Source of the DNA: Microbulbifer hainanensis | GTDB lineage: Bacteria; Pseudomonadota; Gammaproteobacteria; Pseudomonadales; Cellvibrionaceae | Direction: 5' to 3' | DNA length: 64,000 nucleotides | Assembly (NCBI RefSeq): GCF_014904735.1 | Contig: NZ_JACZCR010000040.1 | Span: 1-64,000 of the forward strand | Shown: positions 8,503 through 16,024 of the stretch, one piece after another | Numbering within the stretch: position 1 is the first letter of the stretch | Layout: the number at the start of each line of letters is the position of its first letter | Notes under the pieces: generated by a model | What the model saw: the letters and a program-made list of their open reading frames with translations, nothing else | Database searches by the model: none | Told to the model about the DNA's origin: nothing | Position numbers and translations under genes: made by a program

Positions 8503-8537
8503 GGCGCCGCTTACCCGCGGCGCCGCCTCTCGCCTTT
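8503..8537 (+). terminator. probable terminator after queF
   Basis: GGCGCCGC (8503-8510), a 6-base loop, GCGGCGCC (8517-8524): a perfect 8-bp stem, with a short T-run (CTTTTTG) about ten bases further on. It lies 12 bases after the queF stop. The gap between stem and T-run makes it an imperfect intrinsic terminator. Confidence 0.55.
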
Positions 8538-8616
8538 TTGCCTCCCGTCTTAATGCCCCGACTATAGTCTTTACTGGTAATAACGGTTCCGGATTCTGCG
8601 CAAGCGGGAGGTGCAT

Positions 8617-9138
8617 ATGCGCGATATGGGTTATGGCGGCAAGGCAATGACCGCGCTCGGTATTCTGACCATGATCCTGGGCGCACTGGCATTGCTGGCG
8701 CCGGGGTTCACCGGGCTTTCGCTCGCCATGGTGCTGGGTGTACTGGTGTTGTTCGGAGGCATTTTCCGCCTGATCTGGGCGTTTCGCTCCGGCAGTTTCA
8801 CTAAGGGTATTCTGGGTATTGCGCTGGGGCTGCTGACGATCGTGGCGGCGGTGATACTGCTCAGTAATCCAGTGCTGCTGTCCGGTACCATTACAATATT
8901 ATTGGCCATCTATTTTATCGTGGACGGCGCAGCTGAGCTGATTGCCGGAATTCGCGCGGCTCCCGAAACCGGGAAAATGTGGCTGACACTGGGTGGCATC
9001 ATCTCAATCATTTTGGGCGTGATGGTGTGGACGCAGTTCCCGTATTCCGGAAACTGGATGCTCGGCATTATATTCGGGGTCAAACTTATCTTTATCGGTC
9101 TTATCATGGCCTCGGGCGCGCGGCCGGTGCGCGTCTAG
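8617..9138 (+). CDS. HdeD family (DUF308) membrane protein
   Basis: A 173-residue, almost entirely hydrophobic protein with six predicted membrane helices arranged as three similar hairpins, characteristic of the HdeD/DUF308 family. In E. coli HdeD is linked to acid resistance at high cell density; that role is not shown here. The ATG at 8617 is preceded by GGGAGG five bases upstream. A GTG at 8611 is less likely because it falls inside that ribosome-binding site. The hydrolase gene follows 42 bases downstream. Confidence 0.85.
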   Translation: MRDMGYGGKAMTALGILTMILGALALLAPGFTGLSLAMVLGVLVLFGGIFRLIWAFRSGSFTKGILGIALGLLTIVAAVILLSNPVLLSGTITILLAIYFIVDGAAELIAGIRAAPETGKMWLTLGGIISIILGVMVWTQFPYSGNWMLGIIFGVKLIFIGLIMASGARPVRV

Positions 9139-9180
9139 CGTTTGCGCGTTGCCGGCCCGTCCCGGCAGTTTCGCCGCACC

Positions 9181-10620
9181 ATGTGGTTTCGACGACTAGC
9201 CGGCTTTGCCGGCCTCTGCGTTCTCGCCTTTTTATTGATCCTGTCGATCGGGCTCGCCATCTATATCGCGCGGCTGCCAGACCTGCAGGTCTGGCACACG
9301 GCAATTCTGGACGCCGAGTTCACCGAAGATTCCCCTGTCTCTACCTTCAAGGAATACCTGGCGCTGGAAGATCGGCTGTTTGCCCAGCTCGATGAAAAAG
9401 TTTACAAAAAAACAGCACCGGCCACTCCCGACACCGTCAATCGCTACCGCCGCGGCAGCCTTGCCGACCCCGCTCGCTGGCCCACCAACTGGAACCGCAG
9501 TTTTTTACTGGAAGCGGAGCACCCGCGCCGTGTGGTTTTGCTGCTGCACGGGCTGACGGATGCGCCTTACAGTTTGCGACACCTGGCCCTGCGGCTGCAC
9601 CGCTCAGGCGCCACGGTATTGGGGCTGCGTATCCCTGGCCACGGCACGGCACCATCGGGGCTGACGACTGTGACCTGGCAGGATATGGCGGCGGCAGTGA
9701 AGCTGGCGGCGAAACACTTGAATAAGCTCGGGGGCGGACAGCCGATTGATATTGTCGGTTACTCCAACGGTGCGGCCCTGGCCCTGCACTACACACTGCA
9801 AAGTATCGGTAATCCGTCGCTGCCCCACGTGCGGCATCTGGTGTTGCTGTCGCCGCAAATCGCTATCTCGCCAGCGGCGGGACTCGCCGTCTGGCAGGCT
9901 CGCCTGGGGCACCTGCTGGGATTGCGCAAGCTCGAGTGGAATGCCGTACACCTCGAATACGAGCCGTTTAAATACGGCTCCTTTGCCGTCAATGCCGCTG
10001 CACTGGCGCACCGTATTACCCTGGAAAACCAGCGCCGCCTGCGCGAGCTGGCGGAAGCGGGCAAGCTGGGCCAGATGCCGCCGATCCTGTCGTTCTCTTC
10101 GGTGATTGATGCGACGGTCGAGGCGCCGGCAGTGATCACGGAGCTGTTCAACCGGCTGCCGGCCGGGGGACACGAATTGGTGCTGTTCGATTTTAATCGC
10201 CAGGCCGGTGTGGAGCCCCTGCTCAACTGGAACCCCGACCCCATGCTCGATGCCGTGCGCAGAGCGTCGCCCCGGCATTACGGCTTGACGCTAGTGACCA
10301 ATAGTGACCGCCAGTCGCTCGCCGTGATGGCCGCCCACTGGCCGCCGGACCAGCAGTCTGCGACCCGCACACCGCTGGGGCTGAGCTGGCCGAAGGAGGT
10401 CTATTCGCTGTCTCATGTGGCACTGCCATTTGCGTCGGACGATTCGGTCTATGGCGGCTTTCCTGCGGGCCCGGGTCCGGGAATTCATCTCGGCAACCTG
10501 GCCTGGCGCGGCGAGCGCGGCGCCCTGAGGATCAGTGCATCGTCTCAGCTGCGGCTGCGCTGGAATCCGTTCTATTCGTGGATGGAGGATCGGGCAGTCG
10601 GGTTTCTGGAATTGAATTGA
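9181..10620 (+). CDS. alpha/beta-fold hydrolase with N-terminal membrane anchor
   Basis: A 479-residue protein starting with a single hydrophobic helix (about 8-30), then an alpha/beta-hydrolase domain. The nucleophile elbow is GYSNG with S195. The oxyanion-type motif LLHGLTD is at 121-127, and IPGHGTAPSG resembles carboxylesterases and lysophospholipases. The large size and anchor suggest a periplasmic-facing esterase or lipase. The ATG at 9181 is preferred over a TTG at 9142, which would extend into the region just behind hdeD. The substrate cannot be predicted. Confidence 0.85.
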   Translation: MWFRRLAGFAGLCVLAFLLILSIGLAIYIARLPDLQVWHTAILDAEFTEDSPVSTFKEYLALEDRLFAQLDEKVYKKTAPATPDTVNRYRRGSLADPARWPTNWNRSFLLEAEHPRRVVLLLHGLTDAPYSLRHLALRLHRSGATVLGLRIPGHGTAPSGLTTVTWQDMAAAVKLAAKHLNKLGGGQPIDIVGYSNGAALALHYTLQSIGNPSLPHVRHLVLLSPQIAISPAAGLAVWQARLGHLLGLRKLEWNAVHLEYEPFKYGSFAVNAAALAHRITLENQRRLRELAEAGKLGQMPPILSFSSVIDATVEAPAVITELFNRLPAGGHELVLFDFNRQAGVEPLLNWNPDPMLDAVRRASPRHYGLTLVTNSDRQSLAVMAAHWPPDQQSATRTPLGLSWPKEVYSLSHVALPFASDDSVYGGFPAGPGPGIHLGNLAWRGERGALRISASSQLRLRWNPFYSWMEDRAVGFLELN

Positions 10621-10635
10621 AAGGAGGGTAAAGCG

Positions 10636-10657
10636 GGGAGGGCGGGTGTGCCCTCCC
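10636..10657. terminator. hairpin between convergent hydrolase and cyclase genes
   Basis: GGGAGGGC (10636-10643), loop GGGTGT, GCCCTCCC (10650-10657). A perfect 8-bp stem in the 45-base gap between two convergent genes. No T-run follows, so the call rests on position and symmetry. Confidence 0.45.
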
Positions 10658-10665
10658 TCAAGGCA

Positions 10666-12060
10666 TCACATAATGACCTTGCTCTTCAGAGTTGCAGCGG
10701 CCTTCTGCAATGACTGCAGCACCTTGTCTTTGTCGTAATTGCGGATCTTGTCGAGATCCAGATGCATCGAGAAACCCGGCGCATGGTCTTCCAGGTAGCT
10801 CTGTTGTCCGCCGAGGTTCTTGCGCAGGTCGGTGACCTGGTAGACCTTCACCGGTGTACTGAAACCTTTTACGGTAACGTGTCCCTTGTCGCGACACATG
10901 ACCGAGTGTTTGATCAGTGCCCAGGACTCGTGACTGATCAGGATCTCGCCCGGCTGTGCAGCGCCCTCGAGACGGGCCGCCAGATTTACATGAGTGCCCA
11001 TAACTGTATAGGACTGGTGGTTGGCGGTGCCGAAGATGCCGACAGTGCAGTAGCCGGTATTGATTCCCATGCGTACCTGCAGCGGCCGCGCGATTCCCTT
11101 GTTGTACCACTCCTGCTTCATCTCGCGCACACGCTTGCGCATTGCCAGCGCCATGGCCACGCAGCGCAGGGCGTCGGACTTGGGGCCCTTGCTCTGGTCA
11201 TCGCCGAATACCACCATCACCGCATCGCCGATGAACTTGTCGATGGTCCCGCCGTACTGACCGGCGATTCGCGACATTTCGGACAGGTAGCTGTTCAGCA
11301 GCTGGGTGAAGGTTTCGGCCTCCAGCTCTTCGGTGAGCTGGCTGAAGTCCTTGATATCGGAGAAGAATACCGTGAGCAGTTTGCGCTCGGTGACCAGCTC
11401 GCCCTCGGTGCCGCTGGTCACCGCCCGCCACAGCCGCTGCGGCAGGTACTTGGACAGTTTGTAAGTGCGCATCTTACTGGTGTGTTGCTCTTTGGTGAGC
11501 TCCTGGTTGGCGCGCTTGAGCGATGAGATCTGCTTGTGGGTATAGAAGGCGTAGGCACAGAAATAAGTAAAGACCCCGATCAGGCTCGCAGCGCTGATGG
11601 TCAGGTCCGAATTCACCACCAGCGCCGGTTCGTGGATCAGGTAGCCGGCGCCGACCCCCATAAGCAACCCGGTATTGTGTTCGAACCAGCGGCGGCCGCC
11701 GCCCTCGGTCAGCGCATTGAACTGCACCATGGTGATGAACAGCAGTGAAGGCAGCAGGCTGAAATTGGCCAGTGCAATGGCCATGCCGATCAGGGTTGCA
11801 TCGCAGAAGGAGAGGGCGCGCCTGGCCTGAAAGGCACTATCGCCGGTGAAATGGAGGCTGATCCGGTAGGCCACCACGGTATAGGCCAGCAGCAGGAAGG
11901 CCATGCCGAGCACTATGATCTTGTCCAATTCCCACGGCGCAGACCAGTTGACCGCATTGACCAACGTACCGGCCGCGGCAAAACAGATCAGGGTGCGGAA
12001 GTAGAGTGGATAACGGTGATCGATATTCCGCCCGCTAGTTTCCTCAGGCTGGTCCGGCAT
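10666..12060 (-). CDS. membrane-anchored class III adenylate/guanylate cyclase
   Basis: A 464-residue protein with an N-terminal block of about six membrane helices (roughly 20-175), a short helical linker, and a C-terminal class III nucleotide cyclase domain (about 225-420). Both metal-binding aspartates are present (D235 in FFSDIKDFS, D279 in GDAVMVVFGD). The adenine-selecting lysine K275 and Thr352 (SYTVMG) are present, as are the transition-state Asn359 and Arg363 (NLAARLE). This fits active cAMP rather than cGMP synthesis. The chosen ATG at 12060 removes a basic upstream extension of 18 residues. The trigger sensed by the membrane domain is unknown. Confidence 0.88.
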   Translation of the reverse strand: MPDQPEETSGRNIDHRYPLYFRTLICFAAAGTLVNAVNWSAPWELDKIIVLGMAFLLLAYTVVAYRISLHFTGDSAFQARRALSFCDATLIGMAIALANFSLLPSLLFITMVQFNALTEGGGRRWFEHNTGLLMGVGAGYLIHEPALVVNSDLTISAASLIGVFTYFCAYAFYTHKQISSLKRANQELTKEQHTSKMRTYKLSKYLPQRLWRAVTSGTEGELVTERKLLTVFFSDIKDFSQLTEELEAETFTQLLNSYLSEMSRIAGQYGGTIDKFIGDAVMVVFGDDQSKGPKSDALRCVAMALAMRKRVREMKQEWYNKGIARPLQVRMGINTGYCTVGIFGTANHQSYTVMGTHVNLAARLEGAAQPGEILISHESWALIKHSVMCRDKGHVTVKGFSTPVKVYQVTDLRKNLGGQQSYLEDHAPGFSMHLDLDKIRNYDKDKVLQSLQKAAATLKSKVIM

Positions 12061-12108
12061 CTGGTTTTTCTTTTTCCATTTGTGCAGAAAGTGAACATGT
12101 CGCCTTGG

Positions 12109-12157
12109 CGTCAATCCGTGGGGTTCGTCCCGTCTTATTTGACCAGTCGGATTGACG
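12109..12157. repeat. 10-bp inverted repeat in the divergent cyclase/nitroreductase control region
   Basis: CGTCAATCCG (12109-12118) and CGGATTGACG (12148-12157) are perfect inverted copies separated by 29 bases. They lie 49-97 bases upstream of the cyclase ATG and about 140 bases before the nitroreductase ATG. They could be a paired operator or a leader hairpin. Confidence 0.6.
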
Positions 12158-12296
12158 TAACTACAGGCGGTGAAGTGTACTCCGCCAGAGAAAAGAATGC
12201 GAAATATCTCTCAGTGACCGCAATTGGCCCCGATCTCATGGGCCTGCCCGGCCCTGTGCGGTAAAATCCGCCCCCGTTTAATGACCGGAGAACCCA

Positions 12297-12863
12297 ATGG
12301 ACGCCCTGACTGCCCTGCATAACCGAGTATCCTGCGGCCTGCTGACTGATCCGGCCCCCAGCGCCCAGCAGCGGCAGGACATCTTCCGCGCCGCCCTGCG
12401 CGCCGCGGATCACGGCTGCCTGCGCCCCTGGCGGTTTCTGGTCATTGAGGGTGAAGCCCGCAACCGCCTCGGCGAGATTTTCCTGCGGGCCGCTGGGCGC
12501 GATGCCGCCGAGCCGCTGACCGACGCCCAGCGCGAGCGCACACTGGCAATGCCCCTGCGCGCCCCGCTGATCATCGTCGCTATCACCCGCCTGCAGGAGC
12601 ACCCCAAGGTCCCGCACCTGGAGCAGCATATGTCCACCGCCGGCGCCGTGCAGGCCATGCTGACCGCAGCCTACGCCCAGGGTCTAGGTGCCTACTGGCG
12701 CACCGGGCCATTGGCCTACAGCCCCGTGGTTGCCGAGGGGCTCGGCCTGGCGGAAAACGAGCGAATCGACGGCTTCATCTACTGCGGCACCCGCCAGAAA
12801 GGCCCGCGGGAAGCGCCGAACCTGTCCCCGGATGATTATTTCAGCGATTGGGACGCTCACTAA
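12297..12863 (+). CDS. nitroreductase family protein, YdjA-like
   Basis: A 188-residue single-domain FMN-dependent nitroreductase. The N-terminal flavin-binding pattern (AALRAADHGCLRPWRF) and the closing YCGTRQK segment match the minimal nitroreductase YdjA of E. coli, which is about 183 residues long. These enzymes use NAD(P)H to reduce nitro and other electrophilic compounds; the natural substrate is unknown. The ATG is preceded by GGAG. The gene is divergent from the cyclase, and tRNA-Ser follows about 80 bases after its stop. Confidence 0.88.
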   Translation: MDALTALHNRVSCGLLTDPAPSAQQRQDIFRAALRAADHGCLRPWRFLVIEGEARNRLGEIFLRAAGRDAAEPLTDAQRERTLAMPLRAPLIIVAITRLQEHPKVPHLEQHMSTAGAVQAMLTAAYAQGLGAYWRTGPLAYSPVVAEGLGLAENERIDGFIYCGTRQKGPREAPNLSPDDYFSDWDAH

Positions 12864-12866
12864 GGG

Positions 12867-12895
12867 TTGCATCGGCGCCGCTGTTTATGTAAAGT
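12867..12895 (+). promoter_or_regulatory. candidate promoter of tRNA-Ser
   Basis: TTGCAT (12867-12872) and TAAAGT (12890-12895) with a 17-base spacer, followed by a GCGCGC discriminator. Hexamers are imperfect, but spacing and the GC-rich discriminator match other stable-RNA promoters in this window. Confidence 0.5.
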
Positions 12896-12944
12896 GCGCG
12901 CTCGCTGAACGGGAGCTATGTTCCTGATTTAGCTCACAATTTGC

Positions 12945-13032
12945 GGTGAGGTGTCCGAGTGGTCGAAGGAGCACGCCTGGAAAGTGTGTATGTCGCAAGG
13001 CATCGAGGGTTCGAATCCCTCCCTCACCGCCA
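12945..13032 (+). tRNA. tRNA-Ser(GGA)
   Basis: 88 nt with encoded CCA. Acceptor stem GGTGAGG/CCTCACC, anticodon loop CTGGAAA giving GGA, and the long variable arm typical of class II tRNA-Ser. The T-arm reads GAGGGTTCGAATCCCTC. Confidence 0.96.
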
Positions 13033-13039
13033 CTAAATG

Positions 13040-13069
13040 AAAAAGCCCGGCTATATGCCGGGCTTTTTC
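13040..13069 (+). terminator. intrinsic terminator of tRNA-Ser
   Basis: AAAAAGCCCGGC, loop TATAT, then GCCGGGCTTTTT. Symmetric A- and T-tracts make it work in both directions. A near-identical copy of its right half (24 of 26 bases over 13049-13074) recurs at 15906-15931. Confidence 0.9.
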
Positions 13070-13074
13070 GTTTA

Positions 13075-13473
13075 GGGCTGCTTAATTCGTGGATCGGGCT
13101 TGAATGGCTTGTCCTTCTCAATGCCAATTGCTGCAAAGTCGCCCCGGGGTGTTCGGATCAGAGCCATCGCTAGGCTTTTCCTGTTTCACCTCGTTCAAAA
13201 GAGCCCAAAGGAGAATTCACTCGGAGGGACAAAGTGAGAGGGATACCGGCCTCTGATTGTATCGAACCCAGTTCACGGGGCACTTGCGAGGCGTGTTTGG
13301 GTACGATTTTCTTATGCGACCGGTGGCAGTTGGTCACTGAAACCATGCCACCTTCGGGCGTCAAAAAGCATATCGATGCAATCAAAATGTCGCCGTTATC
13401 CATCTTTATACATTCCTCGCGACACAATTAAAGCCTCTCGGGGACGTCCGGTGGCAAGGAGCTGGCTGCTCAG
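13075..13473. other. intergenic stretch, no convincing gene
   Basis: About 400 bases between the tRNA-Ser terminator and the stop of the minus-strand SnoaL-like gene. Two short overlapping open frames exist (minus 13170-13427, plus 13234-13431), but neither has a good ribosome-binding site or a recognisable product. It is probably spacer of the putative island. Confidence 0.5.
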
Positions 13474-13911
13474 TCAGGCGTTACGAGCGGTACCGGCGAC
13501 TTCAATCCAATTGGGAAGGGCGTCCGCGTGATGGGCGACTATCTTCCACTGGCCATCTTCGCGCCGAAATACCGAAGTTTCCCTGCCTTCTAGCTCAACG
13601 CCAATACCCTGGGCATTGTTGACGACACCCTTCTCTACGAATTGCACAACCGCCATGTCTCCGTGGAGGATAATATGGCGTTCTACTTCCTCGATATGAC
13701 CGCCCTGAGCCAAACGCGCCTGAGCCTGCCAGTCTCTCCACGTCGCGTCCCACCCAATGCGTAGACCACCCTCGGCGGACATATATGACGCATCATCGGA
13801 GTGGGAATAGATCTCGGCGAAAGGCGCTGGGTCGCCCTGGAGCATAGCGTTCAATGAGTCGAGCCAGGCCCTGTGCGCAGCTAATATGGCCGCACTCTCG
13901 TCTGTAGACAT
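13474..13911 (-). CDS. SnoaL/DUF4440-like nuclear transport factor 2 family protein
   Basis: A 145-residue protein of the NTF2-like cone fold: an N-terminal helix (ILAAHRAWLDSLNAML), a loop holding acidic and Tyr residues (FAEIYSHSDDASYM), and C-terminal strands (WKIVAHHADALP) that resemble SnoaL_3/DUF4440 proteins. Such domains serve as small-molecule isomerases, hydrolases or ligand pockets, and no specific activity can be read from the sequence. It is the only minus-strand gene of the small-gene region between tRNA-Ser and the AEC transporter. A second NTF2-like gene is divergent from it 258 bases away. Confidence 0.8.
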   Translation of the reverse strand: MSTDESAAILAAHRAWLDSLNAMLQGDPAPFAEIYSHSDDASYMSAEGGLRIGWDATWRDWQAQARLAQGGHIEEVERHIILHGDMAVVQFVEKGVVNNAQGIGVELEGRETSVFRREDGQWKIVAHHADALPNWIEVAGTARNA

Positions 13912-14169
13912 GAGTGATTCCTCCTCGACATCAAAATACCAATTCAGAGAAAGGACAAAGGCTACGCGAAGCAGCTATCTTAATTATTAAAGTTCTGTTG
14001 ATAGCTGTCCGCCACAAAACTAGGCGCCGCAGCGGTCGCGGGTAAGCATGGGTTGCCGTCGCTGGTGATTCGCCCGCGGGAATAAACCTGGTCTGTAGAT
14101 AACGTCATGTTCGAATTCGACCGTCGTTGTTCTAACTCATCGACGTCATAGATAGTGAGGGGCACCGCA

Positions 14170-14586
14170 GTGAACGACGCGCGAAAGGAAAAGGCAATCG
14201 CGATGGTCGAGCGATTTATGCTCGCATCAATGGAGGGTGATCGAGCGGTCACTGACGAGCTGATGTCACCGGATATCGAAGTGACATTCGTCGGCGGGCA
14301 AAAGCTCCGCAAACCAGAGGACATTAAGGCGGTCAATTCGCGACGCTATCGCAAAGTCTCAAAATCTATAGAGCGCTATGACGTTGCCTTCGAAGACGAT
14401 GAAACTGTCGTATACAGCATAGGAACACTCTTTGGTACATGGCTCGATGGAGAATCATTTGAAGGCGATCGGTACGTAGACCGGTTCACCATCAGGGGCG
14501 AAAAGATCACAAGAATGGATGTATGGAACGACAGCGCGGAACGCTTGCTTGAACGCTCCGGCAATACGCGCCAGCGAGGAAACTAG
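14170..14586 (+). CDS. NTF2-like (SnoaL-type) small protein
   Basis: A 138-residue protein with the NTF2-like arrangement: helix AIAMVERFMLASMEGD, strands with DIEVTFVGGQKL, and a C-terminal sheet (YVDRFTIRGEKITRMDVWND). I chose the GTG at 14170 because GAGGGG lies seven bases before it. A GTG at 14155 would add five residues. Base composition is more AT-rich than the flanking housekeeping genes. No catalytic residues can be assigned. It is not closely similar to the other two NTF2-like proteins nearby. Confidence 0.75.
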   Translation: MNDARKEKAIAMVERFMLASMEGDRAVTDELMSPDIEVTFVGGQKLRKPEDIKAVNSRRYRKVSKSIERYDVAFEDDETVVYSIGTLFGTWLDGESFEGDRYVDRFTIRGEKITRMDVWNDSAERLLERSGNTRQRGN

Positions 14587-14768
14587 CAAAGCATTGCAGC
14601 GGTTGGGGTAGAGTTGAGATGGCTTCTACGTTGGCTCTTCACACGGTTGATGCCGCTGAGTTTGGTCGTTGCGGCTTAACCTCGCCAATGAGTTAATCAA
14701 TTCACATTCTTTGGAACTGATGCAGGCCGGGTGCACATCACGTCTTATTGCGGAGAGAGGCAGTTTTC

Positions 14769-15101
14769 ATGGAAATCAAGGACCTCGAGATATTTAATGA
14801 CATGCCGTTTCTATTTTGGGTGAAAGATGAAGCGGGCAAATACTTATGGGGTAATCAAACCATAACCCAACTTGCCGGAGAGGATATTGTAGGCAAGACC
14901 GACCGCGAGTTGCCTTGGGCGAAAAACGCCGATGCTCTACAGGCAGATGATCGAAAGGTGTTTGAAACAGGAGAGCCCTCCTATGTGCATGAGTACGTGG
15001 AAAAATCGAGTCAGGGAAAGGCAACGTTGAACGTTTGTAAATGGCTGGGCGAATTCGAGGGGAATAAGCGCTGTTTCGGAGTCTCCTTTATCATCCAATA
15101 A
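14769..15101 (+). CDS. stand-alone PAS domain protein
   Basis: A 110-residue protein consisting of a single PAS fold: the N-terminal MPFLFWVKDEAGKYLWGN segment, the GEDIVGKTDRELPW helix region, and a C-terminal sheet ending in GVSFIIQ. No kinase, cyclase or HTH output domain is attached, so it would have to signal through a partner or simply bind a ligand. The ATG at 14769 follows GGAGAGAGG. A TTG at 14748 is in frame but less likely. It is noticeably AT-richer than most of the window, which supports acquisition by transfer. Confidence 0.78.
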   Translation: MEIKDLEIFNDMPFLFWVKDEAGKYLWGNQTITQLAGEDIVGKTDRELPWAKNADALQADDRKVFETGEPSYVHEYVEKSSQGKATLNVCKWLGEFEGNKRCFGVSFIIQ

Positions 15102-15240
15102 CTAGTGGTGTGAGGCTGTGACGGCCGTGCAAGCGGAGGCAGTTCCCTGACGCGCGACCGAACGATGATTTACGCTACGACCCAGCAGCCTCTAAACCGG
15201 ACGTTGGGTGATGAAAACTAGCAGAGAGGAAGGCAGAAGG

Positions 15241-15648
15241 GTGAGCAGAGAATGGGGGGAAATCGAGGCGCTCTGTCGGAGATATCTGGCTGCCTTGGAA
15301 AGTGGCGATCTGGAGTCCCTGCTGGCGAACTTTTCAGACGACGCGACGGCCACATCGCCAATTTCGGGAAAACAGCCGGCGGCGGACTTCTACGCCTACG
15401 TAATGCGAGTAACCAGTGATCGGAAGATGGCGCTCAAGACGATCTTCGTGGGGACCTCGAATCCGCGGCAGGCGGCAGTTCATGTGGCCTATACTCGTAC
15501 AGTCGCAGATGGCCAGCCCGCGACCATTGAGGGCGTCGATATCTTCGAATTGACCGAGGACGGTAGCAAGATCTCCGCAATCACAATCATCTACGACACG
15601 GCGCCGGTTCGCGCAGAGTTTGACAGGCCGGGGGCCAGACGTAGATAG
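15241..15648 (+). CDS. SnoaL-like NTF2 family protein
   Basis: The third NTF2-like gene of this region, about 135 residues. It has a helix LCRRYLAALESGDLESLLANF, then DDATATSPISGKQPAADFYAYV, and a C-terminal strand pair (VDIFELTEDGSKISAITIIYD) typical of SnoaL-like polyketide-cyclase-fold proteins. The GTG at 15241 has AGAGGAAGG about eight bases upstream. An ATG at 15211 would add ten residues but has little ribosome-binding sequence. Function unknown; the fold suggests binding or isomerising a small hydrophobic molecule. Confidence 0.78.
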   Translation: MSREWGEIEALCRRYLAALESGDLESLLANFSDDATATSPISGKQPAADFYAYVMRVTSDRKMALKTIFVGTSNPRQAAVHVAYTRTVADGQPATIEGVDIFELTEDGSKISAITIIYDTAPVRAEFDRPGARRR

Positions 15649-16024
15649 CGTTGGGCATAGTTCTATTCTTTGATAGTGGTGAGAAAGCTTACCTCTGTGA
15701 AACTCCCCCCAGCTCACCAGGCAGCTTGCCAGATATTGGTATACAGGGGTTGTGTATTTGGATTGTATTGAGAGCAAGTGCCGAGGGTTCGATCAACTCG
15801 CGAAGGCGAGTTGAGACCGAGGCAAAGCCGAGCCTGCAGGGGGAAAACACGCCCTAGCGCGTTTTGAGTCCACCCCTTTCGGGATTTCACTCCGACGATC
15901 ATTCAGGCTACATGCCGGGCTTTTTCATTTAGTGGTGCTAAGGGGGGGCTGGATAGAACCCCCCGTAAGAACCGACCGGATCACCGGAGAAGGTGATCGC
16001 TCTAAGATCAGGCATCACTATGCC
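15649..16024. other. non-coding stretch with several hairpins
   Basis: No credible gene. It contains a tRNA-Ser-like fragment (15774-15792), a perfect hairpin CAACTCGC-GAAG-GCGAGTTG (15794-15813), a second near-perfect hairpin around the CCTA loop of AAAACACGC...GCGCGTTTT, the partial terminator copy (15906-15931), and a hairpin GATCACC-GGAGAA-GGTGATC (15979-15998). The density of structure suggests a recombination site or structured RNA rather than plain spacer. Confidence 0.5.
15906..15931 (+). repeat. partial copy of the tRNA-Ser terminator
   Basis: This 26-base segment matches 13049-13074 at 24 positions (differences at its 6th and 22nd bases). The left arm of the hairpin is absent here, so it no longer folds as a terminator. 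It marks the possible right boundary of a tRNA-Ser-linked island. Confidence 0.65.

Noticed and set aside
13170-13431. Two overlapping short open frames (85 residues minus, 65 residues plus) near the tRNA-Ser terminator.
   Set aside because: They overlap each other, lack ribosome-binding sites and show no recognisable motif. At most one could be real and neither is supported.
15102-15213. A possible integron attC site (GTTGGGT at the 3' end, just before the third NTF2-like gene).
   Set aside because: The GTTRRRY core is there, but no matching RYYYAAC partner or palindromic arms were found, the other small genes lack similar sites, and no integron integrase is present.
15714-15902. A 62-codon minus-strand frame over the structured non-coding region.
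   Set aside because: It runs through several hairpins and the tRNA-like fragment, so it is better explained as chance translation of structured DNA.
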